Assembly: GCF_014858005.1 (NCBI RefSeq)
Contig: NZ_JACYOT010000004.1
Location: 186,001-250,000, forward strand
Direction of reading: 5' to 3'
DNA length: 64,000 nt
DNA from: Propioniciclava soli
Lineage (GTDB): Bacteria; Actinomycetota; Actinomycetes; Propionibacteriales; Propionibacteriaceae
Positions 1 through 8,154 of the stretch are shown piece after piece (positions within the stretch are counted from its first letter, which is position 1; each line of letters opens with the position of its first letter). Under the pieces are notes generated by a model, which was not told where the DNA came from, did no database searches, and worked only from the letters and a program-made list of their open reading frames with translations. The translations under genes were made by a program, and so were the position numbers.

Positions 1-38
1 GCGGCGTCGGCGACGCTGCGAAGGACCGGTGCGTTCAT
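1..38 (-). CDS. 5' end of a gene running off the window, possibly a LacI-type regulator
   Basis: Only the first 12 codons are inside the window. They read MNAPVLRSVADA on the minus strand from ATG 38-36, with a GGAG ribosome binding site a few bases upstream. The start follows the FAD oxidoreductase stop by about 50 bp, so it could be the last gene of the eda operon. The pattern V-L-R-x-V-A-x-x-A is what the first helix of a LacI/GalR DNA-binding domain looks like. A LacI regulator here would fit the LacI-type operators at 4714-4727 and 7286-7301. An IclR-type start is also possible. Identity is inference from a dozen residues. Confidence 0.35.
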   Translation of the reverse strand, partial: MNAPVLRSVADA

Positions 39-91
39 GGCTCCAGCCTCGCAGGCGGGTCTGACATTTTCCGACGCCCGGGGCGCCCGGC

Positions 92-2134
92 TCAGCCGAT
101 GTTCTTGTTCTCCCGGTAACTGCGCCAGGTGTTCTCGAAGGCCTCGGTCTGCTCCGGGATCGGGCGCCGCGCGCGCCAATCGAAGGTCGGTTCACCCGCG
201 CCGTCCCAGCGCGTCACCTGGATGACGTCGTCGAGGGCGCCGACGTCCAGCTGCAGCCGGAACAGCTCGGGCAACGGCTCGGTGACGCGCGCGTCCAGGC
301 GGGGCAGGTCGCCGTCCGGGTCGGAGTACAGCACCGATCCGCGCGACAGCCCACCGGTGGCGACGTAGTGCTCCATCGCGTGGAGGTAGACGTACTGGCT
401 CGTCAGGATGTCGCGGATCAGGAACAGCCGGCTCACCGACCGGCGGCTCCCGGCGTCCGCGGCGATAGTCGATTCGTAGTCGCGCCACAGCGCCGACAGC
501 TCCTCGCGCGCCTCGGCGACCGACGCCTTCGAGCGCACCACGCCCGCCTTGTCGCTCATGACGCGGCGGATGTGGGTCAACACCGCGTCGGTGGTGTCCT
601 CGTCGTCCGCGGCCCGCTGGCTCGCCGACGCCAGCAGCGCCACCGCCCGCTCGGCCACCCCCTGGGCGGCCGCGGCGAAGGCGTCCGACCCGATCGGGTC
701 GTCGCGGCGGGCCTGCGCGATGTAGGACGCCGCCCGCGTCGCGCCGACCTGGCCCGAGTTGAGCGCCGCCCCGCCCGGCCGGTAGACGCCGTGCGCCCCG
801 GCTGCCTCCCCGACGGGGAAGAACCCCTCGACGTTGGAGTGCCACCACTGGTCGATCTCGAGGCCGCCGTTGTTGTGCTGCGCGCACACGGCGACCTCGA
901 GCATGTCGGTCTCCAGGTCCACACCCGGGTTGCGCTCCAGGTAGAAGGTGTACGCGGGCCGGTTCATGTGCTGAAGGCGCTGGATGGGCGTCGAATTGCC
1001 CAGCCCCACGACGCCGGTGGCGTCCAGGTACCGGTAGGCCTCTTCGGAGAGCTGCGTTGCATCGAAGTCCGACTGCACCGGGTTGGAGCGGAAGTCGAGC
1101 CACACGCGGCGTCCGCGCAGCTTCGTCTCCTGGTAGACCAGCAGGTCGACCAAGGAGCTGCCCTCGGGCGCCTTGCGCACGTCGAAGGGCCACTGGTAGC
1201 CCTTGAGGAAGATGCGGGTGAGCTGATCGCCGTAGTCGGGCAGGAAGTCGGTGAGGAATTCCCGCGGGTCGTTGCCGTCCGCGTCCGTGCTCACGAACCG
1301 TGGCAACGCCTGCATGTACGTGCCCGATACGTTCCACCGCGGGCGAACCGACGCCAGCCCGAACTGCCACTCCGTCAGGTTCTTGCCGTGGACGCCGGCG
1401 CGCAGCGCGGCGCCGTTCGCGCCCCACTGGCCGTTGGGGTACACCGAGTCGGCGTACATGCCGGCCGGGCCGCCCGTGGCGTACACCAGGTTCGTGCAGC
1501 GCAGCAGCAGGAAGCGGCTGGGGGCGTCCTCGTTCACGTCCAGCCGGACGCACAACAGCCCGACGGCGCGGCCGTCCTCGACGACGAGATCCACCACCCG
1601 GCACAGATCCAGCACCGGCACCCCGGCGGAGTCGACCTTCGCCTCCAGGCGCTCGACCATCGTCCGCGACGTGTAGGGCCCGACCGACGTCGCGCGCTGG
1701 CGAGGGTCGTGGTCGGTCTTGTAGCCGACGTACTCACCCGACGCGTTGTGCGGAAACGGCACGCCCGACTCCACGAGGTGGAAGAACGCCCGCGGGCTCC
1801 ACGCGGCCTCGGCGAGGGCGATGTCGCCGTCCATCGAGCCACCGGAGAACAGCGTGTCGGCCATCTCCCGCACCGAGTCCGGCTCGGCGCCCGACAGGGT
1901 CAACTTGTAGTAGGTCTGCTTGTCGGAGCCGGCGTTGCGGGACGCCCCGGCGCGCCGCTTGTCGGTGACCATGACGACGTCGCGCTGGCCCAGCATCACC
2001 AGCCGGTCGGCGGCGCAGAACCCCGCCGCGCCGGTGCCGACGACGACGGTGTTGGCGCTGACGACCGGGATCTGCTGGCCGTCGACCGCGACGTGCCCGG
2101 TGGCGTGCTCGTCGATCCAGGCGGACTGGTCCAT
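92..2134 (-). CDS. FAD-dependent oxidoreductase, succinate dehydrogenase/fumarate reductase flavoprotein-like
   Basis: 680-aa protein of the FAD_binding_2 (fumarate reductase/succinate dehydrogenase flavoprotein) type. An N-terminal dinucleotide-binding motif GTGAAG lies at residues 33-38. The C-terminal half has a HNNGG stretch and a GEAAGAHGVYRPGG segment around residues 430-465, typical of the FAD-capping and catalytic regions of this family. There is no signal peptide or heme motif, so it is likely a soluble cytoplasmic enzyme. It sits 15 bp downstream of the SDR gene in the eda-kdgK operon, so it probably oxidises or reduces a sugar-acid intermediate. The actual substrate cannot be read from the sequence. 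Start ATG 2134 is preceded by GAAGGAG. Confidence 0.8.
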   Translation of the reverse strand: MDQSAWIDEHATGHVAVDGQQIPVVSANTVVVGTGAAGFCAADRLVMLGQRDVVMVTDKRRAGASRNAGSDKQTYYKLTLSGAEPDSVREMADTLFSGGSMDGDIALAEAAWSPRAFFHLVESGVPFPHNASGEYVGYKTDHDPRQRATSVGPYTSRTMVERLEAKVDSAGVPVLDLCRVVDLVVEDGRAVGLLCVRLDVNEDAPSRFLLLRCTNLVYATGGPAGMYADSVYPNGQWGANGAALRAGVHGKNLTEWQFGLASVRPRWNVSGTYMQALPRFVSTDADGNDPREFLTDFLPDYGDQLTRIFLKGYQWPFDVRKAPEGSSLVDLLVYQETKLRGRRVWLDFRSNPVQSDFDATQLSEEAYRYLDATGVVGLGNSTPIQRLQHMNRPAYTFYLERNPGVDLETDMLEVAVCAQHNNGGLEIDQWWHSNVEGFFPVGEAAGAHGVYRPGGAALNSGQVGATRAASYIAQARRDDPIGSDAFAAAAQGVAERAVALLASASQRAADDEDTTDAVLTHIRRVMSDKAGVVRSKASVAEAREELSALWRDYESTIAADAGSRRSVSRLFLIRDILTSQYVYLHAMEHYVATGGLSRGSVLYSDPDGDLPRLDARVTEPLPELFRLQLDVGALDDVIQVTRWDGAGEPTFDWRARRPIPEQTEAFENTWRSYRENKNIG

Positions 2135-2149
2135 CGGTGGCTCCTTCGC

Positions 2150-2923
2150 TCAGAGGGTCGGCAGGTGCATGCCGCCATCGACGTTGATGACGTCGCCGGT
2201 GGTGTACGGCATCGCGCCGGCGGCCAGCTGGACGACCGCGCCCCCCACGTCGGACGCCTGCCCCCAGCGGGGCATCGGCACCGCTCCCGAGGCGAAGAAC
2301 GCGTTGTACTTCTCGGTGACGCCGGCCGTCATGTCGGTGGCGATCACGCCCGGGCGCACCTCGTAGACCAGAACGTCCTCGGGCGCCAGCCGGACGGCCC
2401 ACAGGCGCGTCGCCATCGCCACCCCGGCCTTGGAGAGGCAGTACTCGCCCCGGTTGGTGCTGACCACCTCGGCCGAGATCGAGCTGACGTTGATGATCGT
2501 CCCGCGGACTCCCTCGCCCTCCTTGGGCTGGTTGACCAGCACGTTCGCGACCCGCTGGGTGAGGAAATAGGGACCGCGCAGGTTGATCTCCATGACGCGG
2601 TCGTAGCTCTCCGGGGTGGCGACGAGGATGTCGTTGCGCTCGGAGGGGGCGACGCCCGCGTTGTTGACCAGGACGTCGATGCGGCCCCAGTCGGCCAGCG
2701 TGTCCTCGACGTAGCGCTCGTGGGAGGCCAGCTCGGCGACACTGCCCTGGGTGTAGCGGACCTCGCCGGTCTCACCCAGCTCGGCGAGCACGTCGACGGG
2801 CGCCGGGCGGGTGGCCATGATGGACACGCGGTAGCCGGCCTGCAGCAGCGATTCGGTGACGCCGCGGCCGATGCCGCGGTTGCCGCCGGTGACGAGGGCC
2901 ACCTTGCTCATGGCCTTGCTCAT
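2150..2923 (-). CDS. Short-chain dehydrogenase/reductase of the sugar-acid operon
   Basis: 257-aa classical SDR. The cofactor motif GGNRGIG is at residues 13-19, NNAG near residue 88, the catalytic Ser in NVSSIS, and the Tyr/Lys pair in EYCLSKAG near residue 160. The C-terminus ends with the usual INVDGG. Family members use NAD(P)H on 3-keto or hydroxy groups. Position between kdgK and the flavoprotein suggests a KduD-like role on a keto-deoxy sugar or uronate rather than fatty-acid synthesis, but this is context inference. Two in-frame ATGs lie four codons apart; the first has AAGGA eight bases upstream. Cytoplasmic, same operon as its neighbours. Confidence 0.85.
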   Translation of the reverse strand: MSKAMSKVALVTGGNRGIGRGVTESLLQAGYRVSIMATRPAPVDVLAELGETGEVRYTQGSVAELASHERYVEDTLADWGRIDVLVNNAGVAPSERNDILVATPESYDRVMEINLRGPYFLTQRVANVLVNQPKEGEGVRGTIINVSSISAEVVSTNRGEYCLSKAGVAMATRLWAVRLAPEDVLVYEVRPGVIATDMTAGVTEKYNAFFASGAVPMPRWGQASDVGGAVVQLAAGAMPYTTGDVINVDGGMHLPTL

Positions 2924-2953
2924 GGGTGAGTCCTTTCGGGGGGCTGGTGACGG

Positions 2954-4054
2954 TCAGCGGTCGACGCGCGCCGAGCCGCCGCCGGCGAGCTTGAGCACCT
3001 CGGCCTTGGAGGCCATGGTCGTGTCACCGGGCGTGGTCATGGCGAGCGCGCCGTGCGCGGCGCCGTACTCCAACGCGGTCTGCAGCGGCTGGCCGTCCAG
3101 CAGGCCGAACGCGAGGCCGGACGCGAAGGAGTCGCCGCCGCCCACGCGGTCGAAGATCTCCAGGCCGGGCCGCTTGGTCGACTCCAGCACGCCCGTGTCG
3201 GCCGACCAGGCGATGGCGGACCAGTCGTTCACGGTGGCCGAGCGCACCCCGCGCAGCGTGGTCGCGATCACCTGGAAGTTCGGGTAGGCCTGCGCCGCGT
3301 CGGTGATCATGGCGGCGAAGCTGTCGATCTCCAGGTCGGTGAGGTGCTCGTCCACACCCTCGATCTCCAGGCCGAGGCTGGCCGTGAAGTCCTCCTCGTT
3401 GCCGATCATGACGTCGATGTACTGCGCGATCTCGGTGTTGACCTCCTGCGCCTTCGCCTGGCCGCCGATCGACTTCCACAGGCTCGGGCGGTAGTTGAGG
3501 TCGTAGCTGATGACGGTGCCGTGCCTCTTCGCAGCCTTGACCGCGGCGATGACGGTGTCAGCCGAGGTCTCGCTCAGGGCGGCGTAGATGCCGCCGGTGT
3601 GCAGCCAGCGGACGCCGAGCTCGCCGAACAGGTGGTCCCAGTCCACGTCGCCGGCGGCGAGCTGACTGGCCGCGGTGTTGCCCCGGTCGGAGACGCCGAC
3701 CGCGCCGCGGACGCCGAAGCCACGCTCGGTGAAGTTCAGGCCGTTGCGGACGGTGCGGCCGATGCCGTCGGAGTCGCGCCACACGATGTGGCGGGCATCG
3801 ACGCCGCCGGCCAGGATCAGGTTCTCGACGAGGCGTCCGACCTCGTTGTCGACCAGCGCGGTCACGACGCCGGCCCGCAGGCCGAAGCAGCGCGAGAGCC
3901 CCCGGGCCACGTTGTACTCCCCGCCGCCCTCCCACGCGTCGAAGGAGCGCGCGGTGCGGATGCGGCCGGCCCCGGGATCGAGGCGGAGCATGACCTCGCC
4001 GAGGGCGACGACGTCGTACGTGCAGTCCTCCACGGGACGCAGGGTGAGGGCCAT
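2954..4054 (-). CDS. kdgK: 2-dehydro-3-deoxygluconate kinase, PfkB family
   Basis: 366-aa ribokinase/PfkB carbohydrate kinase. The N-terminus has the ALGEVMLRLDPG strand and the C-terminal active-site loop is RVGGGDSF, with GGGD where many family members have GAGD; Gly at that position is common among KDG kinases. It would phosphorylate 2-keto-3-deoxygluconate to KDPG using ATP in the cytoplasm. The KDPG aldolase gene ends only 3 bp upstream of its start, so the two gene products catalyse consecutive steps from one mRNA. Together they form the lower branch of uronate/gluconate (Entner-Doudoroff-type) catabolism. Confidence 0.88.
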   Translation of the reverse strand: MALTLRPVEDCTYDVVALGEVMLRLDPGAGRIRTARSFDAWEGGGEYNVARGLSRCFGLRAGVVTALVDNEVGRLVENLILAGGVDARHIVWRDSDGIGRTVRNGLNFTERGFGVRGAVGVSDRGNTAASQLAAGDVDWDHLFGELGVRWLHTGGIYAALSETSADTVIAAVKAAKRHGTVISYDLNYRPSLWKSIGGQAKAQEVNTEIAQYIDVMIGNEEDFTASLGLEIEGVDEHLTDLEIDSFAAMITDAAQAYPNFQVIATTLRGVRSATVNDWSAIAWSADTGVLESTKRPGLEIFDRVGGGDSFASGLAFGLLDGQPLQTALEYGAAHGALAMTTPGDTTMASKAEVLKLAGGGSARVDR

Positions 4055-4057
4055 GGC

Positions 4058-4696
4058 TCAGGCCTCCTTGATCGAACGGACGAGTTGGACGGCTTCGGCG
4101 GTGAGGCGCTCCACCTCGTCGAACCGGCCATCGGCGACGGCGTCCCGCGGGCACATCCACGAGCCACCGCAAGCCACGATGGACGTCACTGCGAGGTAGT
4201 CGGCGAGGTTCTTCGGGCCGATGCCGCCGGTCGGGACGAAGCTGATGTCGGGGTAGGGCGCCGCGAGCGCCTTCACCGCGGCCGCGCCCCCTGCGGTCTC
4301 GGCGGGGAAGAACTTGACCGTGTCGAGGCCCAGCTCGGTGGCCTGCTGGATCTCGGTGGCCGTGGCGGTGCCGGGCAGGACGGGCACGTCGAGTTCCTGG
4401 CAGCGGCGCACCACCTTCTCGCTGAGGCCGGCCGAGACGATGAACGTCGCGCCGGCGGCCACCGCCTGCTCGGCCTGCTCCGGGGTCCGGACGGTGCCGG
4501 CGCCGACGATCATGCCGGGCACCTGCGCCATGGCGGCGATGGCGTCGCGGGCCGCGGCCGTGCGGAACGTGACCTCGGCGACGGGCAACCCGCCGGCCAC
4601 GAGGGCCTGCGCCAGGCCAGGGGCCCGGGCGGCATCATCCATGACGACGACGGGGACGAGAACGTGCTCGACGAGGGGGGACAGGCGGGCGTCCAT
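4058..4696 (-). CDS. eda: KDPG/KHG aldolase
   Basis: 212-aa class I aldolase that splits 2-keto-3-deoxy-6-phosphogluconate to pyruvate and glyceraldehyde-3-phosphate. The Schiff-base lysine is K128 in VKFFPAE and the catalytic glutamate is E41 in AEVTFR; PGTATATE and the TGGI phosphate-binding loop are also present. Length matches the family. It is the first gene of a minus-strand operon eda-kdgK-SDR-flavoprotein. Start ATG 4696 has AGAGG at 4702-4706. A LacI-type operator and -10 box lie immediately upstream (4713-4736), so expression is probably induced by the sugar acid. Confidence 0.9.
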   Translation of the reverse strand: MDARLSPLVEHVLVPVVVMDDAARAPGLAQALVAGGLPVAEVTFRTAAARDAIAAMAQVPGMIVGAGTVRTPEQAEQAVAAGATFIVSAGLSEKVVRRCQELDVPVLPGTATATEIQQATELGLDTVKFFPAETAGGAAAVKALAAPYPDISFVPTGGIGPKNLADYLAVTSIVACGGSWMCPRDAVADGRFDEVERLTAEAVQLVRSIKEA

Positions 4697-4740
4697 GGTG
4701 ACCTCTCAACAGTGGGAAGCGCTTTCCTGCATGCTAGCAG
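4697..4740 (-). promoter_or_regulatory. Promoter and LacI-type operator of the eda operon
   Basis: Minus-strand -10 TAGCAT at 4736-4731 is followed after 3 bp by an imperfect palindrome GGAAAGCGCTTCCC at 4727-4714, centred on C|G as in LacI/GalR operators (6 of 7 half-site positions pair). The operator covers the expected transcription start, so bound repressor should block initiation. The same arrangement, including flanking GTGACCT, CATGCTAGCAG and GGTGCTGG, recurs at 7276-7325. No convincing -35 is visible. Confidence 0.7.
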
Positions 4741-4789
4741 AACGGTGCTGGCGCGGCGAGGGTTCGGCCAGCGCTCACCCCCGTGTGGC

Positions 4790-5266
4790 TCAGCCTCGGG
4801 CGGCCCAGAACAGGCGGGGCCGGTCGAGGTGGGCCCACGAGCCGGAGAACTCGATCCCGGCACAGGTGGCGGTGCCGAAGTGGTGGCGGATGAGGTCGGC
4901 GGCCTGGGGGTCGGGATCATCGCCGCTGAGCTCGTCGACGAGCGCGGGGATGCCGGGGGCGTGGGCCACCACCGCGGCGGTGTGCACGTCGTCGTCCAAC
5001 GTGGCGAGGCTGCGCAGTAGGGCTGGGGTGAAGGCGTTGTAGAGCTCCTCGATCGGGCGCACCTCGCCCAACCCCAGGCCGGACGCCGTCGCCGCGGCCC
5101 GGTCGGCGGTGGAGGTGAGCACCACCTGGATGCCGGATTCCGCCAGCAGTTCGCCGAGCGTCCGGGCCTGCTCGTGACCCTCCTCGGTGAGCCGCCGGCC
5201 GTGGTCGCCGCGGCCGTGGCCGGTGAACTCGGCCTCGCCGTGGCGGATGAGATACACGCGCTTCAT
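4790..5266 (-). CDS. SixA-like phosphohistidine phosphatase (histidine phosphatase superfamily)
   Basis: 158-aa one-domain histidine phosphatase. The RHGE motif with nucleophilic H9 is at the N-terminus and the second catalytic histidine is in VVAHAPG. Short size and the LTEEGHEQA motif match the SixA branch, which removes phosphate from phosphohistidine or small substrates; the target here is unknown. It starts 4 bp after the stop of the upstream Gfo/Idh-PmoA gene. There is no Shine-Dalgarno sequence; a TAGGGT -10 ends 6 bp before the ATG, so it is probably made from a leaderless transcript. Confidence 0.8.
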   Translation of the reverse strand: MKRVYLIRHGEAEFTGHGRGDHGRRLTEEGHEQARTLGELLAESGIQVVLTSTADRAAATASGLGLGEVRPIEELYNAFTPALLRSLATLDDDVHTAAVVAHAPGIPALVDELSGDDPDPQAADLIRHHFGTATCAGIEFSGSWAHLDRPRLFWAARG

Positions 5267-5270
5267 GCGT

Positions 5271-7271
5271 TCACCCTAGGGATCGCGGCAGCCAGGCGGC
5301 CAGTGCGTCCTCGGTGAGGTGGCCGTCGGCGACGACGAGGCGGTAGCGACGCCGCACCGGCAGCGTCAGCTCGTCGGACCACGCCAGCGCCGTTCCGATG
5401 CCGTCGAACGCACCGTGGCGCACGAACCAGCGGTCCGAGGCCGCCGCGTCGGCGTCCAGGTGGGCCATCGCGAGCGTCACAGGCCGCCCGATGAAGGTCG
5501 AGCGCCACGCCACCCAGGCGGCCGCCTGCCCGTACACGGCCTCCGCGCCCTCGCCCAGCGGGCTGGTGATGCGGACGTCGTCACTGCGGCGCAGGCGGAG
5601 TTGCCAGCCGCCGTAGCCCGCGTCGGTGCGCCCGTTCGTGCCTGGCCCGCCCAGGGTGATGCGATCCGGGGTCACGGCGTCCAGCGCAAGGTCGGCGTCC
5701 AGCAGCCACGTGCGATCGTCGGCCTGCGTCCAGGTGAGCTCGCGCGTCTCGCGGACCTCGACCGGGTCGATGGCGTCCTCCAGCGGCTCGAGGATCGGCC
5801 CGACCCAGGCGAGCTCCTCGCGCAACCGGCCGGGGGTCCGCTCGAGCCACGCGCGGTGCTCGATGCGGCCCTGGTCGCCCAGCCACGTGTAGCCCCGGCC
5901 CCGCACATAGGTGCGCCCGCCCCAGAAGTTGACGCCGTTGACGTCCTGCATCGTGAGCGACAGGCCGCAGTGCCAGTCGTGGTCGACGGGGTGGGTGTCG
6001 CTGACAATCACCCCGCCCAGCGTCCGGATCGGGTGCAGGTAGGGCCGCGGGGAGGAGAGGTCCATGATGTCGGAGCCGTCCGCGTACTCGGCCACCACGG
6101 CGTCGCCCAGTCTCAGCTCCGCCAGCGGCGTCCGGTGCTGCCACCGCGCCACCGCGGCCGGGTCGCCCCACGGCGCGCCCGCCTCGGCGAACCCGACGCC
6201 CGACGCCAACACCGTGTCGAGCCAGCGTTCGATGTCGGTGATGACGGGGTGCCCTTCGGCGCCGTCACCGACCCAGGTGAGGTGCTCCTCGGCAATCTGC
6301 ACGGGCGCCGGCCGGTCCTGCGTCGCCTCGAGCACGCACATGAACCCGACGGTGTCGGCGAGCGGCACGAGCAGATCGGCGTCGGCGGTCAGGTGATCGA
6401 CGAGGTTCTCGAGCAGGTCGGTGCGCTCGAAGGTCTCGTGGGTCTCTTCCCCGTCCACCGTCAGCCACAGCTCGTCGGTGGTGTAGGAGTAGCGCGCCGC
6501 GCCACGCGTCCCGACCAGCGTGACGGTGGGCGGCACCTGCTCGGTGGCGCACAGCGTCAGCGCGGCGCAGATGGGGGGTGCGTCGGCCAGGTCGAGCCGG
6601 ACGAAGGAGGTGTCGTCGGCATCGATGGCGTGCGCGTGGTACATCTCGGTCGTGATGGCGACGATGTCATCCAGGCGGGTGGCGTCGGCAATCTTCAATG
6701 CCGTGGCGATCGAGTGGGCCAGCGGGTTGGTGACCACGCCGTCGGCGATGCGCCGGCCGTCCACGGTGCGCTTGCCGGCCCACGGCGAGCGGGCGTAGTA
6801 GGCCCGGTCACGCACCCAGGCGCCGCGAACGGCAATCGCGGTGACCTCGCCGAGCGCGTCCCCGGCGAGCAGATGCTGCATCCGCGCGATGCCTGCCGAC
6901 CCCAGGCTCTGGAACCCGATCTGCACGACGCGCTGGTTCTCCTTGCAGGCGCGCAGCAGCTGCCAGAACTCCGTGAGCGATGCCACCGGTGGCTTTTCGA
7001 GCATGACGTGCGCCCCGGCGCGCATGGCCTCGGTGGCCAGCGGCGCGTGCGTGCCGATGGGCGTCGCCAGGCTCGCGATGGCCGGGCTGTGCTCGGCCAG
7101 CAGATCGGTCAGGCTCGCGTACCAGTGAAGGTCACTGCCGACCAGCGGGCCACCCGGGTCGGCCGTGGCCACCAGCTCCACCCGCCCCTGCTCCTCGAGC
7201 CGGGCGATGCGCTCCAGGTGGATGCGGCCGAAACCGCGGACGCCGACCTGCGCGAGGGGGAGCGGGGACAT
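5271..7271 (-). CDS. Fusion: Gfo/Idh/MocA oxidoreductase + PmoA-like (DUF6807) domain
   Basis: 666-aa two-domain protein. Residues 1 to about 340 are a Gfo/Idh/MocA NAD(P)-dependent dehydrogenase with a nucleotide-binding N-terminus (VGVRGFGRIH) and the EKPP catalytic-lysine motif near residue 95. Residues from about 390 to the end match PmoA-like DUF6807 proteins, with HDWHCGLS, NGVNFWGG and VRHGAF-type segments. Gfo enzymes oxidise or epimerise sugars and DUF6807 proteins are often encoded beside them; the second domain may act on the keto-sugar product, which is inference. It has its own promoter with a LacI-type operator copied from the eda promoter, placing it in the same regulon. Cytoplasmic, no signal peptide. 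Confidence 0.82.
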   Translation of the reverse strand: MSPLPLAQVGVRGFGRIHLERIARLEEQGRVELVATADPGGPLVGSDLHWYASLTDLLAEHSPAIASLATPIGTHAPLATEAMRAGAHVMLEKPPVASLTEFWQLLRACKENQRVVQIGFQSLGSAGIARMQHLLAGDALGEVTAIAVRGAWVRDRAYYARSPWAGKRTVDGRRIADGVVTNPLAHSIATALKIADATRLDDIVAITTEMYHAHAIDADDTSFVRLDLADAPPICAALTLCATEQVPPTVTLVGTRGAARYSYTTDELWLTVDGEETHETFERTDLLENLVDHLTADADLLVPLADTVGFMCVLEATQDRPAPVQIAEEHLTWVGDGAEGHPVITDIERWLDTVLASGVGFAEAGAPWGDPAAVARWQHRTPLAELRLGDAVVAEYADGSDIMDLSSPRPYLHPIRTLGGVIVSDTHPVDHDWHCGLSLTMQDVNGVNFWGGRTYVRGRGYTWLGDQGRIEHRAWLERTPGRLREELAWVGPILEPLEDAIDPVEVRETRELTWTQADDRTWLLDADLALDAVTPDRITLGGPGTNGRTDAGYGGWQLRLRRSDDVRITSPLGEGAEAVYGQAAAWVAWRSTFIGRPVTLAMAHLDADAAASDRWFVRHGAFDGIGTALAWSDELTLPVRRRYRLVVADGHLTEDALAAWLPRSLG
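5273..5278 (-). promoter_or_regulatory. -10 box for leaderless sixA-like gene
   Basis: TAGGGT on the minus strand (5278-5273) followed by 6 bp and the ATG at 5266. It overlaps the TGA stop of the upstream gene. The spacing would put the transcription start at or next to the A of the ATG. Confidence 0.5.
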
Positions 7272-7275
7272 CAGT

Positions 7276-7325
7276 GACCTCCGGTGGGAATGCGTTTACC
7301 CGCTCATGCTAGCAGCGGGTGCTGG
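7276..7325 (-). promoter_or_regulatory. Promoter and LacI-type operator of the Gfo-PmoA gene
   Basis: Minus-strand -10 TAGCAT (7311-7306), then 4 bp, then the imperfect palindrome GGGTAAACGCATTCCC (7301-7286) centred on C|G. Context is nearly the same as the eda promoter (CCAGCACC before the -10, GGTCAC before the start codon). The two operators share TTCCCA and the central CG, so one regulator probably binds both. GGAGG at 7283-7279 is the ribosome binding site. Confidence 0.68.
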
Positions 7326-7372
7326 CCGCCCCGGGCCCCGGCTCCCAGGATCGGGCGCCGGGGGTCGGCGCG

Positions 7373-8002
7373 TCAGACCTCGTCCAGATCGCCGGCGCGG
7401 ACGGTGTCGCCGCCGGAGGTGGAGAACGTCGTGTCCTCGATCGAGCCCTGCTGCTGGGAGACGCCGGTGATGTCGTGATCGGCCGTGTCGTAGACCTTGA
7501 CGTCGTCACCCGACTTGACCGCGAGCCGCTTCTTTTCCGGGAACACGGCGTAGCCCGAGTCGTTCTGGCCGCCGCTGGACGCGGGGCTCCCCAGGTCCTC
7601 CGGCCACCAGTCCGAGCCGCCCATGTCCATGTCCATGTCCATGTTCATGTCCATGTCCATGTTCATGTCCATCTCCGTGCCTTCCTTCTCGTCGTCGTTC
7701 TGGTCGTCGTGCTGGTCGGGGTGGGCCTCGGCACCGTTGTCGGAGTCCGAGTTCTTGCCCGTGCCGAGGGAGGACAGGGCGGAGCACGCGGCGTCCACCT
7801 TGGCCTTCAGCTCGTTGTTGAACATGTCGCCGACCTGCGTCATGCCGCCGGCCATCCACTGCCCGGATCCGCCGAGATCGGGGTGGCTGAACTGGGCCTG
7901 GCGCCGGTTGCCGCGCCCCAGCGCCCGGTCGAGCTCCGCGACGGCCGCCTCGCTGAGGTCGTTCTCCTCGGCGATGCGGCGAATGTCGTCCTTGCTGGCC
8001 AT
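7373..8002 (-). CDS. Uncharacterised acidic protein with a Met-Asp repeat
   Basis: 209-aa protein of unknown function. Start ATG 8002 is chosen over the longer frame because GGAGA lies 8-10 bases upstream and a TAGGGT -10 lies further up; the extra 37 codons have no ribosome site. Residues 1-75 (DIRRIAEENDLSE... MFNNELKAKVD) look like a conserved helical module that I believe recurs in actinobacterial hypothetical proteins. A middle acidic linker follows, then an alternating Met-Asp/Asn tract, then GGSDWWPEDLG, then a beta-rich C-terminus. No signal peptide or membrane helix. Convergent with nothing; it is divergent from holA. Confidence 0.65.
   Translation of the reverse strand: MASKDDIRRIAEENDLSEAAVAELDRALGRGNRRQAQFSHPDLGGSGQWMAGGMTQVGDMFNNELKAKVDAACSALSSLGTGKNSDSDNGAEAHPDQHDDQNDDEKEGTEMDMNMDMDMNMDMDMDMGGSDWWPEDLGSPASSGGQNDSGYAVFPEKKRLAVKSGDDVKVYDTADHDITGVSQQQGSIEDTTFSTSGGDTVRAGDLDEV
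7621..7673 (-). repeat. Hexanucleotide microsatellite coding for (Met-Asp)n
   Basis: Tandem copies of catgtc (plus strand), with two cattgt-like variants changing Asp to Asn, lie inside the uncharacterised protein gene. They encode MDMNMDMDMNMDMDMDM. Six-base units keep the frame, so copy number can change by slippage without breaking the gene. Confidence 0.85.
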
Positions 8003-8022
8003 GGGGGGTCTCCTTCGTTCGG

Positions 8023-8036
8023 TGACACCCACCCTA
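8023..8036 (-). promoter_or_regulatory. Promoter of the Met-Asp repeat protein gene
   Basis: -10 TAGGGT at 8036-8031 on the minus strand, about 28 bp upstream of the ATG. This gives a short leader that contains the GGAGA ribosome site. Confidence 0.5.
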
Positions 8037-8154
8037 ACGCCGGCCCCCGACACTGCGGCAGGGGAGTCGGCGTGGGCCGTTCCGACGCGGGCGTTGTCGG
8101 TGGCGGCTGGCATGCTGGCTCCCAGCAGATGCGCAGGCGCAGGAGGTGGGTGCG

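Noticed and set aside
368-2929. 853-codon plus-strand ORF
   Set aside because: Shadow of the flavoprotein and SDR genes; no motif and biased composition.
7621-7673. His-Val repeat protein on the plus strand
   Set aside because: The HVHVHV reading comes from the antisense of the Met-Asp repeat; the plus frame has no ribosome site or family similarity.
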